Source: Phycisphaerales bacterium (GTDB taxonomy: Bacteria > Pseudomonadota > Gammaproteobacteria > Competibacterales > Competibacteraceae). From it: DNA of 14,913 bases. The DNA lies in NCBI GenBank assembly GCA_014879435.1, contig JACSSB010000240.1, positions 1 through 14,913 of the forward strand. Direction: 5' to 3'. The notes beneath the pieces were generated by a model. The model worked only from the letters and a program-made list of their open reading frames with translations. It had not been told where the DNA came from and ran no database searches. A program made the translations under genes and the position numbers. Shown here one piece after another: positions 1 through 5,810 of the stretch (positions within the stretch are counted from its first letter, which is position 1; the number at the start of each line of letters is the position of its first letter).

Positions 1-84
1 AGTGCTCGTCTGCGCCGCTTGGACGAGCTGTTTCGACGTGTGGCGGCACTGGAAAAAAAAATTAGCCGAAACGGTGCCATGTGA
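1..84 (+). CDS. lpxD: LpxD, UDP-3-O-acylglucosamine N-acyltransferase (C-terminal 27 codons only)
   Basis: Only the 3' end is present; frame 1 reads SARLRRLDELFRRVAALEKK and a few more residues, then TGA at 82-84. An Arg/Leu/Glu-rich amphipathic helix of the form RRLDEL..RV..LEK is the usual C-terminal extension of LpxD, which follows the left-handed beta-helix acyltransferase domain. LpxD adds the N-linked 3-hydroxyacyl chain in lipid A synthesis. The call rests mostly on context: fabZ, lpxA and lpxB follow directly, the standard gammaproteobacterial order. The hexapeptide-repeat part lies outside the window. The fabZ ribosome binding site overlaps the end of this gene. Confidence 0.75.
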   Translation, partial: SARLRRLDELFRRVAALEKKISRNGAM

Positions 85-96
85 GAGGATAAGATT

Positions 97-546
97 TTGG
101 AACCGATGGATATTCAGGAAATTCTGGAATACCTGCCGCACCGATATCCCTTTTTGCTGGTCGACCGGGTTCTGGCCATTGAGCCAGGATTGTCGCTGAT
201 CGGCCTTAAGAACGTCAGCTACAATGAACCCTTCTTTCCCGGACATTTCCCGCAACGACCCATTATGCCAGGTGTGCTGATTTTGGAGGCACTGGCGCAG
301 GCGACCGGAATTTTAGCGTTCAAGAGCGAGAAGGCGCGCCCGGATCACCATTCGATGTATTACTTGGTAGGGGTCGATAACGCCCGATTCAAACGACCGG
401 TTGGACCGGGTGACCAATTGATCCTGGAAGTACGGTTAGAGCGTATCAAACGAGGTATCGGTAAATTTCTCTGCGAGGCCAAGGTGGATGGCCAACTGGT
501 GGCAAGTGCCGATTTGATGTGTGCCAAACGGGATATCGATCTGTGA
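97..546 (+). CDS. fabZ: FabZ, 3-hydroxyacyl-ACP dehydratase
   Basis: This 149-residue hotdog-fold dehydratase removes water from 3-hydroxyacyl-ACP in cytosolic fatty acid elongation. It competes with LpxA and LpxD for 3-hydroxyacyl-ACP, which explains its place in the lpx operon. The family signatures are visible: PHRYPFLLVDR at residues 14-24, and PGHFPQRPIMPG at 48-59 with the catalytic His50, followed by Glu64 in LILEALAQ. The length is normal for FabZ. I chose the TTG at 97 because AGAGG at 84-88 sits 8 bases upstream. The ATG at 106 (146 residues) is the alternative, but its spacing of 17 bases is poor. The last four bases overlap the lpxA start, suggesting translational coupling. Confidence 0.95.
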   Translation: MEPMDIQEILEYLPHRYPFLLVDRVLAIEPGLSLIGLKNVSYNEPFFPGHFPQRPIMPGVLILEALAQATGILAFKSEKARPDHHSMYYLVGVDNARFKRPVGPGDQLILEVRLERIKRGIGKFLCEAKVDGQLVASADLMCAKRDIDL

Positions 547-1316
547 TCGACGCACGTGCCGTGGTGGACCCTGCGGCCCGATTGGCGGCAGACGTGACGG
601 TTGGTCCCTTTTCCATCATCGGTCCGGACGTGGAAGTGGATGCCGGTACCTGGATCGGGCCGCATGTAGTGATTCAGGGGCCGACCCGAATTGGTCGTGA
701 TAACCGCATTTACCAGTTCAGTTCCTTGGGTGAAATGCCGCAAGATAAGAAATACAGCGGCGAGCCGACCCGTTTGGAAATCGGTGACCGTAATACCATC
801 CGCGAATTCGTGACCATCAACCGAGGTACGGTGCAGGATGCTGGCCTGACTCGCGTAGGTGATGACAATTGGATCATGGCCTATGTCCACATTGCGCACG
901 ATTGTGTGATTGGAGATCGAACTATTTTTGCCAATGGTGCATCGTTGGCGGGCCATGTCCATATCGAAGATGATGTGGTGTTAGGTGGCTTTGCGCTGGT
1001 ATACCAGTTCACTCGTCTAGGTATACACAGTTTTTGCGGTTTCGCTTGTGGTGTGCATCGGGATGTGCCGCCTTACGTGACTGTGGCCGGTTATCGTGCC
1101 GAACCCTACGGCATCAACGCTGAGGGGCTGCGCCGCCGCGGTTTTGCGGATGAAGAGATTCAGGCGATCCGTCGCGCTTACAAAGCGATTTATCGTTCCA
1201 ACATGCGCTTGGAAGAAGCAATCGAGAAGGTTCGGGAGATGGTGGTGGAATGGCCTCGATTGGAGATTCTCGCTGATTTTCTGGCAGCACCCTCGCGTAA
1301 CGGCATCGTTCGTTAG
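543..1316 (+). CDS. lpxA: LpxA, UDP-N-acetylglucosamine O-acyltransferase
   Basis: LpxA transfers a 3-hydroxyacyl chain from ACP to the 3-OH of UDP-GlcNAc, the first step of lipid A synthesis in the cytosol. The protein is 257 residues from a GTG at 543 that overlaps the fabZ stop (GTGA). An in-frame ATG at 519 would add eight residues not seen in the family. Hexapeptide repeats of the left-handed beta-helix run through residues 15-185, followed by the helical C-terminal domain (RRGF, then a YRS motif). The catalytic base is His119 in HIAHDC, equivalent to E. coli His125. Two active-site positions differ from E. coli: Gly173, which sets acyl-chain length, is Phe167, and His160 is Tyr154. The Phe suggests a preference for shorter chains, around C10-C12, which is inference. 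Confidence 0.96.
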   Translation: MIDARAVVDPAARLAADVTVGPFSIIGPDVEVDAGTWIGPHVVIQGPTRIGRDNRIYQFSSLGEMPQDKKYSGEPTRLEIGDRNTIREFVTINRGTVQDAGLTRVGDDNWIMAYVHIAHDCVIGDRTIFANGASLAGHVHIEDDVVLGGFALVYQFTRLGIHSFCGFACGVHRDVPPYVTVAGYRAEPYGINAEGLRRRGFADEEIQAIRRAYKAIYRSNMRLEEAIEKVREMVVEWPRLEILADFLAAPSRNGIVR

Positions 1317-1327
1317 GATCGATCGCC

Positions 1328-2488
1328 ATGCATATCGCATTGGTGGCGGGAGAGCTGTCGGGTGATTTGCTGGGTGCTGGATTGATCGCTGCCTTGAAGG
1401 AGCGCTACCCGCAGGCCCGCTTCAGTGGTATCGGCGGGCCGGGCATGATCGAGCAGGGATTGCGTAGTCTGGTCCCATTGGAGCGATTGGCGGTGATGGG
1501 TTTGGTAGAGGTGCTACGCCATCTGCCAGAGCTATTCGGTATTCGGCGGCAACTTCGTCAGGAATTACTCGCCGATCCGCCCGCAGTATTTATTGGCATC
1601 GACGCGCCTGATTTCAATCTAGGTCTGGAGCGATGGCTGCGGATTCGTGGTATCCCAACCGTGCATTACGTCAGCCCATCAGTATGGGCTTGGCGGCCGT
1701 GGCGGGTGCGCGGAATCGCTCGCTCGGTCAATCTCATGCTGACACTGCTGCCGTTCGAGGCGGCGTTCTATCAGCGGCATGGCGTACCGGTCTGCTATGT
1801 CGGTCATCCACTGGCTGATGATATTCCGCGCCATGATGATCCCGTGCGAGTTCGGCGGTTGCTGAGTCTGGATGTACCGCCTGAGGCGCGGGTCGTGGCC
1901 TTGTTACCCGGTAGCCGTCGGAGTGAAATTGATCGCTTGGGGCCGCTGTTGCTGGATACAGCGGTCTGGTTATGGTCACGGCGGCCAGAATTATGTTTCC
2001 TGATGCCAGCGGCGACACCCAGGCTATTTACGGTGTTGCGATCGATGTGGATCGAACGAGCAGCGGCCTTACCGTTGACTCTGGTGCAGGGACGGTCTCG
2101 CGAAACGATGGCGGCAGCCGATGTGGTATTGCTAGCGTCGGGAACTGCCACGCTGGAAGCAATGCTGCTTAAGCGACCCATGGTGGTCGTGTATCGAGTG
2201 GCACCAGTGACGGCCTGGATTGCTCGGCGCTTGCTGACGATTTCGTATTTCGCCTTACCCAATTTATTGGCCGGACGTGTGCTAGTGCCCGAATTCATCC
2301 AAGATGCGGCAACAGTGGAGAATCTGGGGTCGGCGATTTTGAACTGGCTGGATGATATGACGGCCTGTGCCGGGTTGGTGGAGGAATTCGATGCGTTGCA
2401 TGATCAATTGTGCTGTGATGCAAGCCACCGGGCAGCGGCAGCGATTACCCAGCTTCTGGAATCTGAGATGAAGCATCCATCGGTATAA
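1328..2488 (+). CDS. lpxB: LpxB, lipid A disaccharide synthase
   Basis: This 386-residue GT19-family glycosyltransferase condenses UDP-2,3-diacylglucosamine with lipid X to give the lipid A disaccharide at the inner face of the membrane. Conserved blocks are GELSGD at residues 8-13, IGIDAPDFN at 89-97, VSPSVWAWRPWR at 115-126, LLPGSRRSEI at 192-201, SGTATLEAML at 271-280 and LPNLLAGR at 310-317. The length matches E. coli LpxB (382). The ATG at 1328 is preceded by AGGA at 1315-1318, which overlaps the lpxA stop. The gene is followed by a convergent gene instead of the rnhB often found next in this operon. I see no hairpin with a T run in the 29 bases after the stop. Confidence 0.96.
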   Translation: MHIALVAGELSGDLLGAGLIAALKERYPQARFSGIGGPGMIEQGLRSLVPLERLAVMGLVEVLRHLPELFGIRRQLRQELLADPPAVFIGIDAPDFNLGLERWLRIRGIPTVHYVSPSVWAWRPWRVRGIARSVNLMLTLLPFEAAFYQRHGVPVCYVGHPLADDIPRHDDPVRVRRLLSLDVPPEARVVALLPGSRRSEIDRLGPLLLDTAVWLWSRRPELCFLMPAATPRLFTVLRSMWIERAAALPLTLVQGRSRETMAAADVVLLASGTATLEAMLLKRPMVVVYRVAPVTAWIARRLLTISYFALPNLLAGRVLVPEFIQDAATVENLGSAILNWLDDMTACAGLVEEFDALHDQLCCDASHRAAAAITQLLESEMKHPSV

Positions 2489-2517
2489 CCGTTGTCCGTT
2501 TGATAGAGTTAAAGCCG

Positions 2518-3309
2518 CTAGGGCGATTGATCCGGTGAGTTGAAGTAGCCCCGCAAGGTATACCAGAGTTGCCCCAGCCATTCGTAGCAAGCGTAGCGGA
2601 TCTCGGCACTGGCCCCGACCGAGGGTAGCCAAGACTGGAAATCCAGCAGGTCGGGTCGGTCGTCGAAAAGGAGAGTCGGTGCGGGTATGACATGCAAGCC
2701 TTGCATCGTGAAGGCTCTGGTTGCCCGAGGCAAGTGGATGGCGTTACTCACCAGCAGGATGGTGCCAATCCTGCGCTCGTGCAACAGCTTGGCACTGTTC
2801 ACCGCGTTTTCCCAGGTATCTCGGCTAGCGGTTTCGGTCAGAATTGGGCCGACACCAAACTCCCGTTCCAAAATAGCCCGCATCAATTCCGCTTCGCTGG
2901 GATCTCCTGGCTTGGGAGATCCTCCTGTCGCCAAGATTGGTAATCCAGTTCGCCGCGCCAACCAAGCGGCATAGCGAATCCGACCCAAGGTGTAATCGTG
3001 TGCCGTCGGTCCATGGCCGTATTCGGGCGCATCGTCACGTAGACCTCCGCCGAGTACCACGATAGCCTCTGCTGGTGGAATCGATTCGGCTAGTGGTGGG
3101 TATGGCTGGAGTGAAGTAACCAGTAAGCTGGCGGTGAATGGAATACTGAGTCCATATCCCAGCACGGTGCCAACGACTAGCAGGCCCAGACCCAACCGTG
3201 GACGCCACCGGAGTAACAATATACCCACCAGACTCAACAGCAGTGGGCTTCCAGGAGGAAGAAGCAGGGTTTTACTGAGGGAAGCGAATACGCCGCTAAT
3301 CGTTGTCAC
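2518..3309 (-). CDS. ElyC/SanA/YdcF-type DUF218 inner-membrane protein
   Basis: This 263-residue protein has two N-terminal membrane segments (about residues 22-36 and 38-58) and a DUF218 domain (about 83-245). The domain carries VVLGGG at 84-89, ATGG at 127-130, SRDTWENA at 162-169 and SNAIHLPRA at 188-196. Size, topology and the HLPRA..AF..QGL stretch resemble E. coli ElyC (YcbC), an envelope factor that affects peptidoglycan and lipid-carrier metabolism; the biochemical activity of that family is not settled. The start is a GTG at 3309, because an in-frame TGA lies eight codons upstream and no ATG lies near the N-terminus. The ribosome binding site is weak. It begins 21 bases after the entericidin-type gene on the same strand, so the two may be co-transcribed. 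It converges on lpxB. Confidence 0.85.
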   Translation of the reverse strand: MTTISGVFASLSKTLLLPPGSPLLLSLVGILLLRWRPRLGLGLLVVGTVLGYGLSIPFTASLLVTSLQPYPPLAESIPPAEAIVVLGGGLRDDAPEYGHGPTAHDYTLGRIRYAAWLARRTGLPILATGGSPKPGDPSEAELMRAILEREFGVGPILTETASRDTWENAVNSAKLLHERRIGTILLVSNAIHLPRATRAFTMQGLHVIPAPTLLFDDRPDLLDFQSWLPSVGASAEIRYACYEWLGQLWYTLRGYFNSPDQSP

Positions 3310-3330
3310 ACGGCTGGAATGGGGCTTGGA

Positions 3331-3492
3331 TCAATAATTTTTATTCTTTTCGGCTGTGTCTTCGATGGACTGCCCAGCTGATTGCATATCCTGGCCAGCT
3401 CCCTTGACCGTGTTACAACCGCTGATGCTTGTACCGATTAGGGACAGGGCGGCGGTCAACAGCAGAATCAATCCGGTAGGTTTATATTTCAT
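3331..3492 (-). CDS. Entericidin A/B-family lipoprotein (53 aa)
   Basis: The translation begins MKYKPTGLILLLTAALSL and carries a lipobox I23-S24-G25-Cys26, giving a mature lipoprotein of 28 residues. The mature start CNTVKGAGQDMQSAGQSIED is the hallmark of the entericidin EcnA/EcnB family (C-N-T-x-x-G-x-G-x-D, then a QSAG repeat and acidic residues). Asn rather than Asp follows the lipidated Cys, which favours outer-membrane sorting. On the minus strand a GGAG lies 9 bases before the ATG, supporting this start. In E. coli EcnA/EcnB form an antidote/toxin pair, but this genome segment has only one member, so a toxin role should not be assumed; single entericidin-like lipoproteins are common in proteobacteria and mostly uncharacterised. 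Confidence 0.88.
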   Translation of the reverse strand: MKYKPTGLILLLTAALSLIGTSISGCNTVKGAGQDMQSAGQSIEDTAEKNKNY

Positions 3493-3558
3493 GGGATGGA
3501 TCTCCACGATACGGGTAAAAGAGGAGTAATGGCGTGGCGAGTTTCAGTCATGTGGTCA

Positions 3559-3575
3559 CAGTATTTCCAATACTG
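3559..3575. promoter_or_regulatory. 17-bp palindrome, candidate operator
   Basis: CAGTATTTCCAATACTG is a perfect 7-bp inverted repeat around a 3-base centre. It lies between the divergent entericidin-type and ydcH-type genes, and its right arm overlaps the candidate -35 element of the ydcH promoter. That position is typical of a dimeric regulator's operator. I cannot name the regulator, and the site is seen only once here. Confidence 0.4.
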
Positions 3576-3602
3576 ACGAATGGCGCATGATACTTTTATA
3601 CT
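3573..3602 (+). promoter_or_regulatory. Candidate sigma-70 promoter for the ydcH-type gene
   Basis: CTGACG at 3573-3578 and TATACT at 3597-3602 are separated by 18 bases, giving fair matches to the -35 (TTGACA) and -10 (TATAAT) consensus. The -10 ends 60 bases before the ATG at 3663. This comes from inspection only; no transcription start is known. Confidence 0.4.
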
Positions 3603-3662
3603 CAACCACTTCAGTAGGCACTCATTTGCTCATAATAAAACCACGATTGGAGGATAGCCCAA

Positions 3663-3923
3663 ATGCTGGGAGAGAGTCACGATCTATTCCATGAATTCCC
3701 CGAATACCGGGATCGCATCGCCGAATTGAAAGCAGCCGATCTTAGGTTTGCTAAATTATTCGATGAATATCATGCTATTAATGATGAAGTGGAGCGTATT
3801 GAGCTACAGGTCGAGACACCCTCGGATTTCTACACGGAAAGCCTCAAGAAACAACGACTGCATCTCAAGGATGAGATTTATACGATCTTGCGCGGCTTAG
3901 TGCGCAAGCAAGCAATAGTCTGA
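3663..3923 (+). CDS. YdcH-type DUF465 small protein
   Basis: This 86-residue, highly charged, helical cytosolic protein matches the YdcH/DUF465 pattern. It has FPEYRDRIAELKAADLRFAK at residues 12-31, then a helix rich in Glu and Asp, then LKKQRLHLKDEI at 61-72. Family members are predicted short coiled-coil hairpins with no firmly established function. A near-perfect GGAGGA at 3649-3654, 8 bases before the ATG, supports the start and suggests high translation. The gene stands alone: upstream is a divergent lipoprotein gene, and downstream is a hairpin, then convergent genes. Confidence 0.9.
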   Translation: MLGESHDLFHEFPEYRDRIAELKAADLRFAKLFDEYHAINDEVERIELQVETPSDFYTESLKKQRLHLKDEIYTILRGLVRKQAIV

Positions 3924-3965
3924 GGCCAGATGGTGGTTGTTTGCCAGAATTGAGGAGTATCAGTA

Positions 3966-3991
3966 TCGGGTGTTGTCACGACAACACCCGA
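3966..3991. terminator. 12-bp hairpin between convergent genes
   Basis: TCGGGTGTTGTC and GACAACACCCGA form a perfect 12-bp inverted repeat around just AC. It lies between the ydcH-type gene (stop 3923) and the convergent membrane-protein gene (stop 4044). No T run follows on either strand, so it is not a textbook intrinsic terminator. It could still block both transcripts, protect 3' ends, or bind a regulator. Confidence 0.5.
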
Positions 3992-4043
3992 CACCGTCAT
4001 TCTAGTAAAAGGTGATCGTGTGACGGTTGCCTGCCCTGGAAAA

Positions 4044-4421
4044 TCAAGCAGCGGGTAGATCATCGTTCGGTTTGGACGATGCCCGTGGTGGTGTGGATAC
4101 AGCCGAGTCGTTGCTTACGGGTTTGGTGCGGACACGACGAACCCGCTCGGTGGGTATATCGATTTCGGATGAGGTGGTCGGCAGGTGCTTTGAGGAGAAT
4201 GTCAGTGGGCTACCTTCTGCTGCTGGATTGAGGCGAGTCCGGTGCAACCAGCTGAGCATCCAGCGATCAACAGCATCCTGTGCGGTTGACGGCAGATCCC
4301 GATAAATCAGAGCTCCAACGCCTAGCAGCAAAGCCAATCCCCCTAGGAAGGTCACCAACGGCTCCATAAAGGCGATCGCCGACAGCACCAGTAACAAGAA
4401 CAAAATATGGCGAAGCTTCAA
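4044..4421 (-). CDS. Small inner-membrane protein with Ser/Thr/Pro-rich tail, downstream of PP2C
   Basis: I do not recognise a family. From the TTG at 4421 the product is 125 residues: MKLRHILF, one or two closely spaced hydrophobic segments (about residues 5-40), a basic amphipathic stretch, then a polar C-terminal tail rich in Ser, Thr, Pro and Arg (about 65-125). The TTG is preferred because GAGG lies about 9 bases upstream and translation then opens directly on a membrane segment. The reading frame also runs back to 4568, but that part is Trp/Arg-rich and lies inside the phosphatase gene, so it is probably not used. The start lies 25 bases after the PP2C stop, implying one transcript. The tail could be a phosphorylation substrate, which is speculation from context. 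Confidence 0.65.
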   Translation of the reverse strand: MKLRHILFLLLVLSAIAFMEPLVTFLGGLALLLGVGALIYRDLPSTAQDAVDRWMLSWLHRTRLNPAAEGSPLTFSSKHLPTTSSEIDIPTERVRRVRTKPVSNDSAVSTPPRASSKPNDDLPAA

Positions 4422-4446
4422 GCGGGTGATCCTCGATCCGAGCCAG

Positions 4447-5493
4447 TCAGGAGCGATTTGACGGATTCTTGGCCAGAACGGCTTTGCGCGCCAGAATGAC
4501 CGTGCAATTATCGTCCGGTAGACTGTGCTGTTGCTGAATGGTTTCGGCCAGTATGGCCAGTAACTCATCGATTAGTTCCTCCAAAGGACGTTGTGATTGC
4601 GCTAGCAGCTTCGGCCATCGCTGAATGAAGGCCTGAGGACTGGTTAGATGCCAAAGGCCATCGCTGGCAAGTAGATAGATCCAGCCGGGTTCCAGTGGCA
4701 GGGGGCGACGATCATTGAGGCCTCGTAAAAAGAGAGGTAGATTTCCTTCATGTAGTTCATAGAGATCGGCATCAATCTTGTCCACATCGAGATGTGGCAT
4801 ACCTAAGGTACTGCCCAGGATGAAGGCTTGGCTGATCTGAGAGTTGGTTTGAATATGAACCTGCTGAAACCATTGAGTGCTGTTTAGAAGGCCGAGCATC
4901 GCTAGATGAGTCGCTGGGACGTGATCCACGGTCAGGCATTGGACTCGATGTTCATCGATGGCGTATAGCCGAGAATCGCCAACATGAAACAACATGGCAG
5001 CGCTCTGCGGAGGAATTTCCAGGAGTAGCAGGGTACAGCCAGTTTCCAGCCCTGCCGTGCAGAATTCCTGATGGAGCCGCTGATGCAGCGCATCAAGGGC
5101 TTCCGAAAGCAGACCAAGATCGGTAATAGCCGTTAGGCTAAGCAGTCCTTCGATGGCTTTTTCCGCTGCCTCCCGGCCGTGGCTGTGACCACCCATACCA
5201 TCGAGTACGGCGAGTCGCTGATGTCCGGTCGGCCAATTGGCCAACTGTAGCTGGATTTCTTGTTCGTGCCAGAGCAGACGGGCCTGACCTAGGCCGTCCA
5301 CGATCAGGAAATTATCCTGATTTTCGCGGCGCCCGTGGCCGGTTGGCGAACGCAGCGAACGTACAGCAATTTCCAAAGGGGCAACATTTTGATGATTTGG
5401 TGTCAGAAGAGGGCCTTCGGAATCGTATTGCTTCGATGCAAGATCTGCAGCATCCGTCGGAAGGTGATCAGAAGCATCATCAATTGAATTCAT
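4447..5493 (-). CDS. PP2C (PPM)-family serine/threonine phosphatase
   Basis: This 348-residue soluble phosphatase probably dephosphorylates Ser/Thr-phosphorylated proteins using two metal ions. The metal-site motifs are intact: RRENQD at residues 55-60, DGMGG at 98-102, GDSR at 172-175, SDG at 277-279 and DDNC at 327-330. An N-terminal extension of about 40 residues is polar and probably disordered. There is no membrane segment. It resembles bacterial Stp/PppA-type phosphatases that oppose Hanks-type kinases, and two kinase-like genes lie divergently just beyond it. I chose the ATG at 5493. No good Shine-Dalgarno sequence is visible before it. The gene is followed 25 bases later by a small membrane-protein gene. 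Confidence 0.92.
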   Translation of the reverse strand: MNSIDDASDHLPTDAADLASKQYDSEGPLLTPNHQNVAPLEIAVRSLRSPTGHGRRENQDNFLIVDGLGQARLLWHEQEIQLQLANWPTGHQRLAVLDGMGGHSHGREAAEKAIEGLLSLTAITDLGLLSEALDALHQRLHQEFCTAGLETGCTLLLLEIPPQSAAMLFHVGDSRLYAIDEHRVQCLTVDHVPATHLAMLGLLNSTQWFQQVHIQTNSQISQAFILGSTLGMPHLDVDKIDADLYELHEGNLPLFLRGLNDRRPLPLEPGWIYLLASDGLWHLTSPQAFIQRWPKLLAQSQRPLEELIDELLAILAETIQQQHSLPDDNCTVILARKAVLAKNPSNRS

Positions 5494-5652
5494 GATGGAA
5501 GCTGCAGTATGAGTAGGTATCGGTAAGCGAGATCAGTCATGGAAAGGAACCTCTTGGTGGAGGTATCTCTGCACATCCTGGAATCACATGGAATCTCTTT
5601 GGGACTAGCGGCTTGTGGTCTTGGCATTCTGCTAAACTTAAAGGGTACCTGG

Positions 5653-5731
5653 AAAAACTTCAATTTTTTGCTGAGTTGACGATGCAACTATCTGATTTCG
5701 CAAGAGCCTATTTTTCAAAAATGAAGTTTTT
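5653..5731. repeat. Inverted repeat AAAAACTTCA / TGAAGTTTTT
   Basis: AAAAACTTCA at 5653-5662 is the exact reverse complement of TGAAGTTTTT at 5722-5731. After one mismatch, four more T/A pairs extend the match inward. The arms are 59 bases apart, too far for a tight hairpin but compatible with two half-sites for a DNA-bending or looping regulator of the divergent promoters. The arms are AT-rich, so chance is a real possibility. Confidence 0.35.
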
Positions 5732-5745
5732 TGAGATACCATAAA

Positions 5746-5751
5746 TATAAT
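5746..5751 (+). promoter_or_regulatory. Perfect -10-like TATAAT upstream of the pseudokinase gene
   Basis: TATAAT lies 59 bases before the ATG at 5811 in an AT-rich stretch. No good -35 hexamer is found at 16-18 bases upstream; TTGAGA at 5731-5736 is too close (9 bases). If this promoter is used, it probably needs an activator or alternative contacts. Confidence 0.35.
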
Positions 5752-5810
5752 GCGACTTATAGTCATTCATTCAAATACAGCTTTGAAACCGCACGGCAAA
5801 TCCGTAGCTT

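Larger units (their letters stand above)
5494..5810. other. AT-rich divergent intergenic region
   Basis: These 317 bases separate the minus-strand phosphatase from the plus-strand pseudokinase and must hold both promoters. The half from about 5630 to 5780 is clearly AT-rich compared with the flanks, with A and T tracts at 5653-5669 and 5711-5732. It holds the inverted repeat and -10-like element listed separately. Two short reading frames are present: 46 codons on plus (5539-5679, with a hydrophobic centre) and 65 codons on minus (5490-5687, stop overlapping the phosphatase ATG). Neither has a convincing ribosome binding site or recognisable product, so I do not call them genes. Confidence 0.6.

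Noticed and set aside
360..962. 200-codon minus-strand frame across fabZ and lpxA.
   Set aside because: It is fully antisense to two highly conserved genes, and its translation shows no domain and a composition typical of a shadow frame.
2489..2517. Possible terminator between the convergent lpxB and ElyC-like genes.
   Set aside because: The 29 bases contain no stable hairpin and no T run; termination may be Rho-dependent or overlapping.
5539..5679. 46-codon plus-strand frame with a hydrophobic centre in the divergent region.
   Set aside because: No clear Shine-Dalgarno sequence, no family recognised, and such length arises easily by chance. It is mentioned in the intergenic finding but not called as a gene.
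5490..5687. 65-codon minus-strand frame whose stop overlaps the phosphatase ATG (ATGA).
   Set aside because: The product is basic and featureless, has no ribosome binding site, and occupies the region where the phosphatase promoter must lie; the overlap is probably chance.
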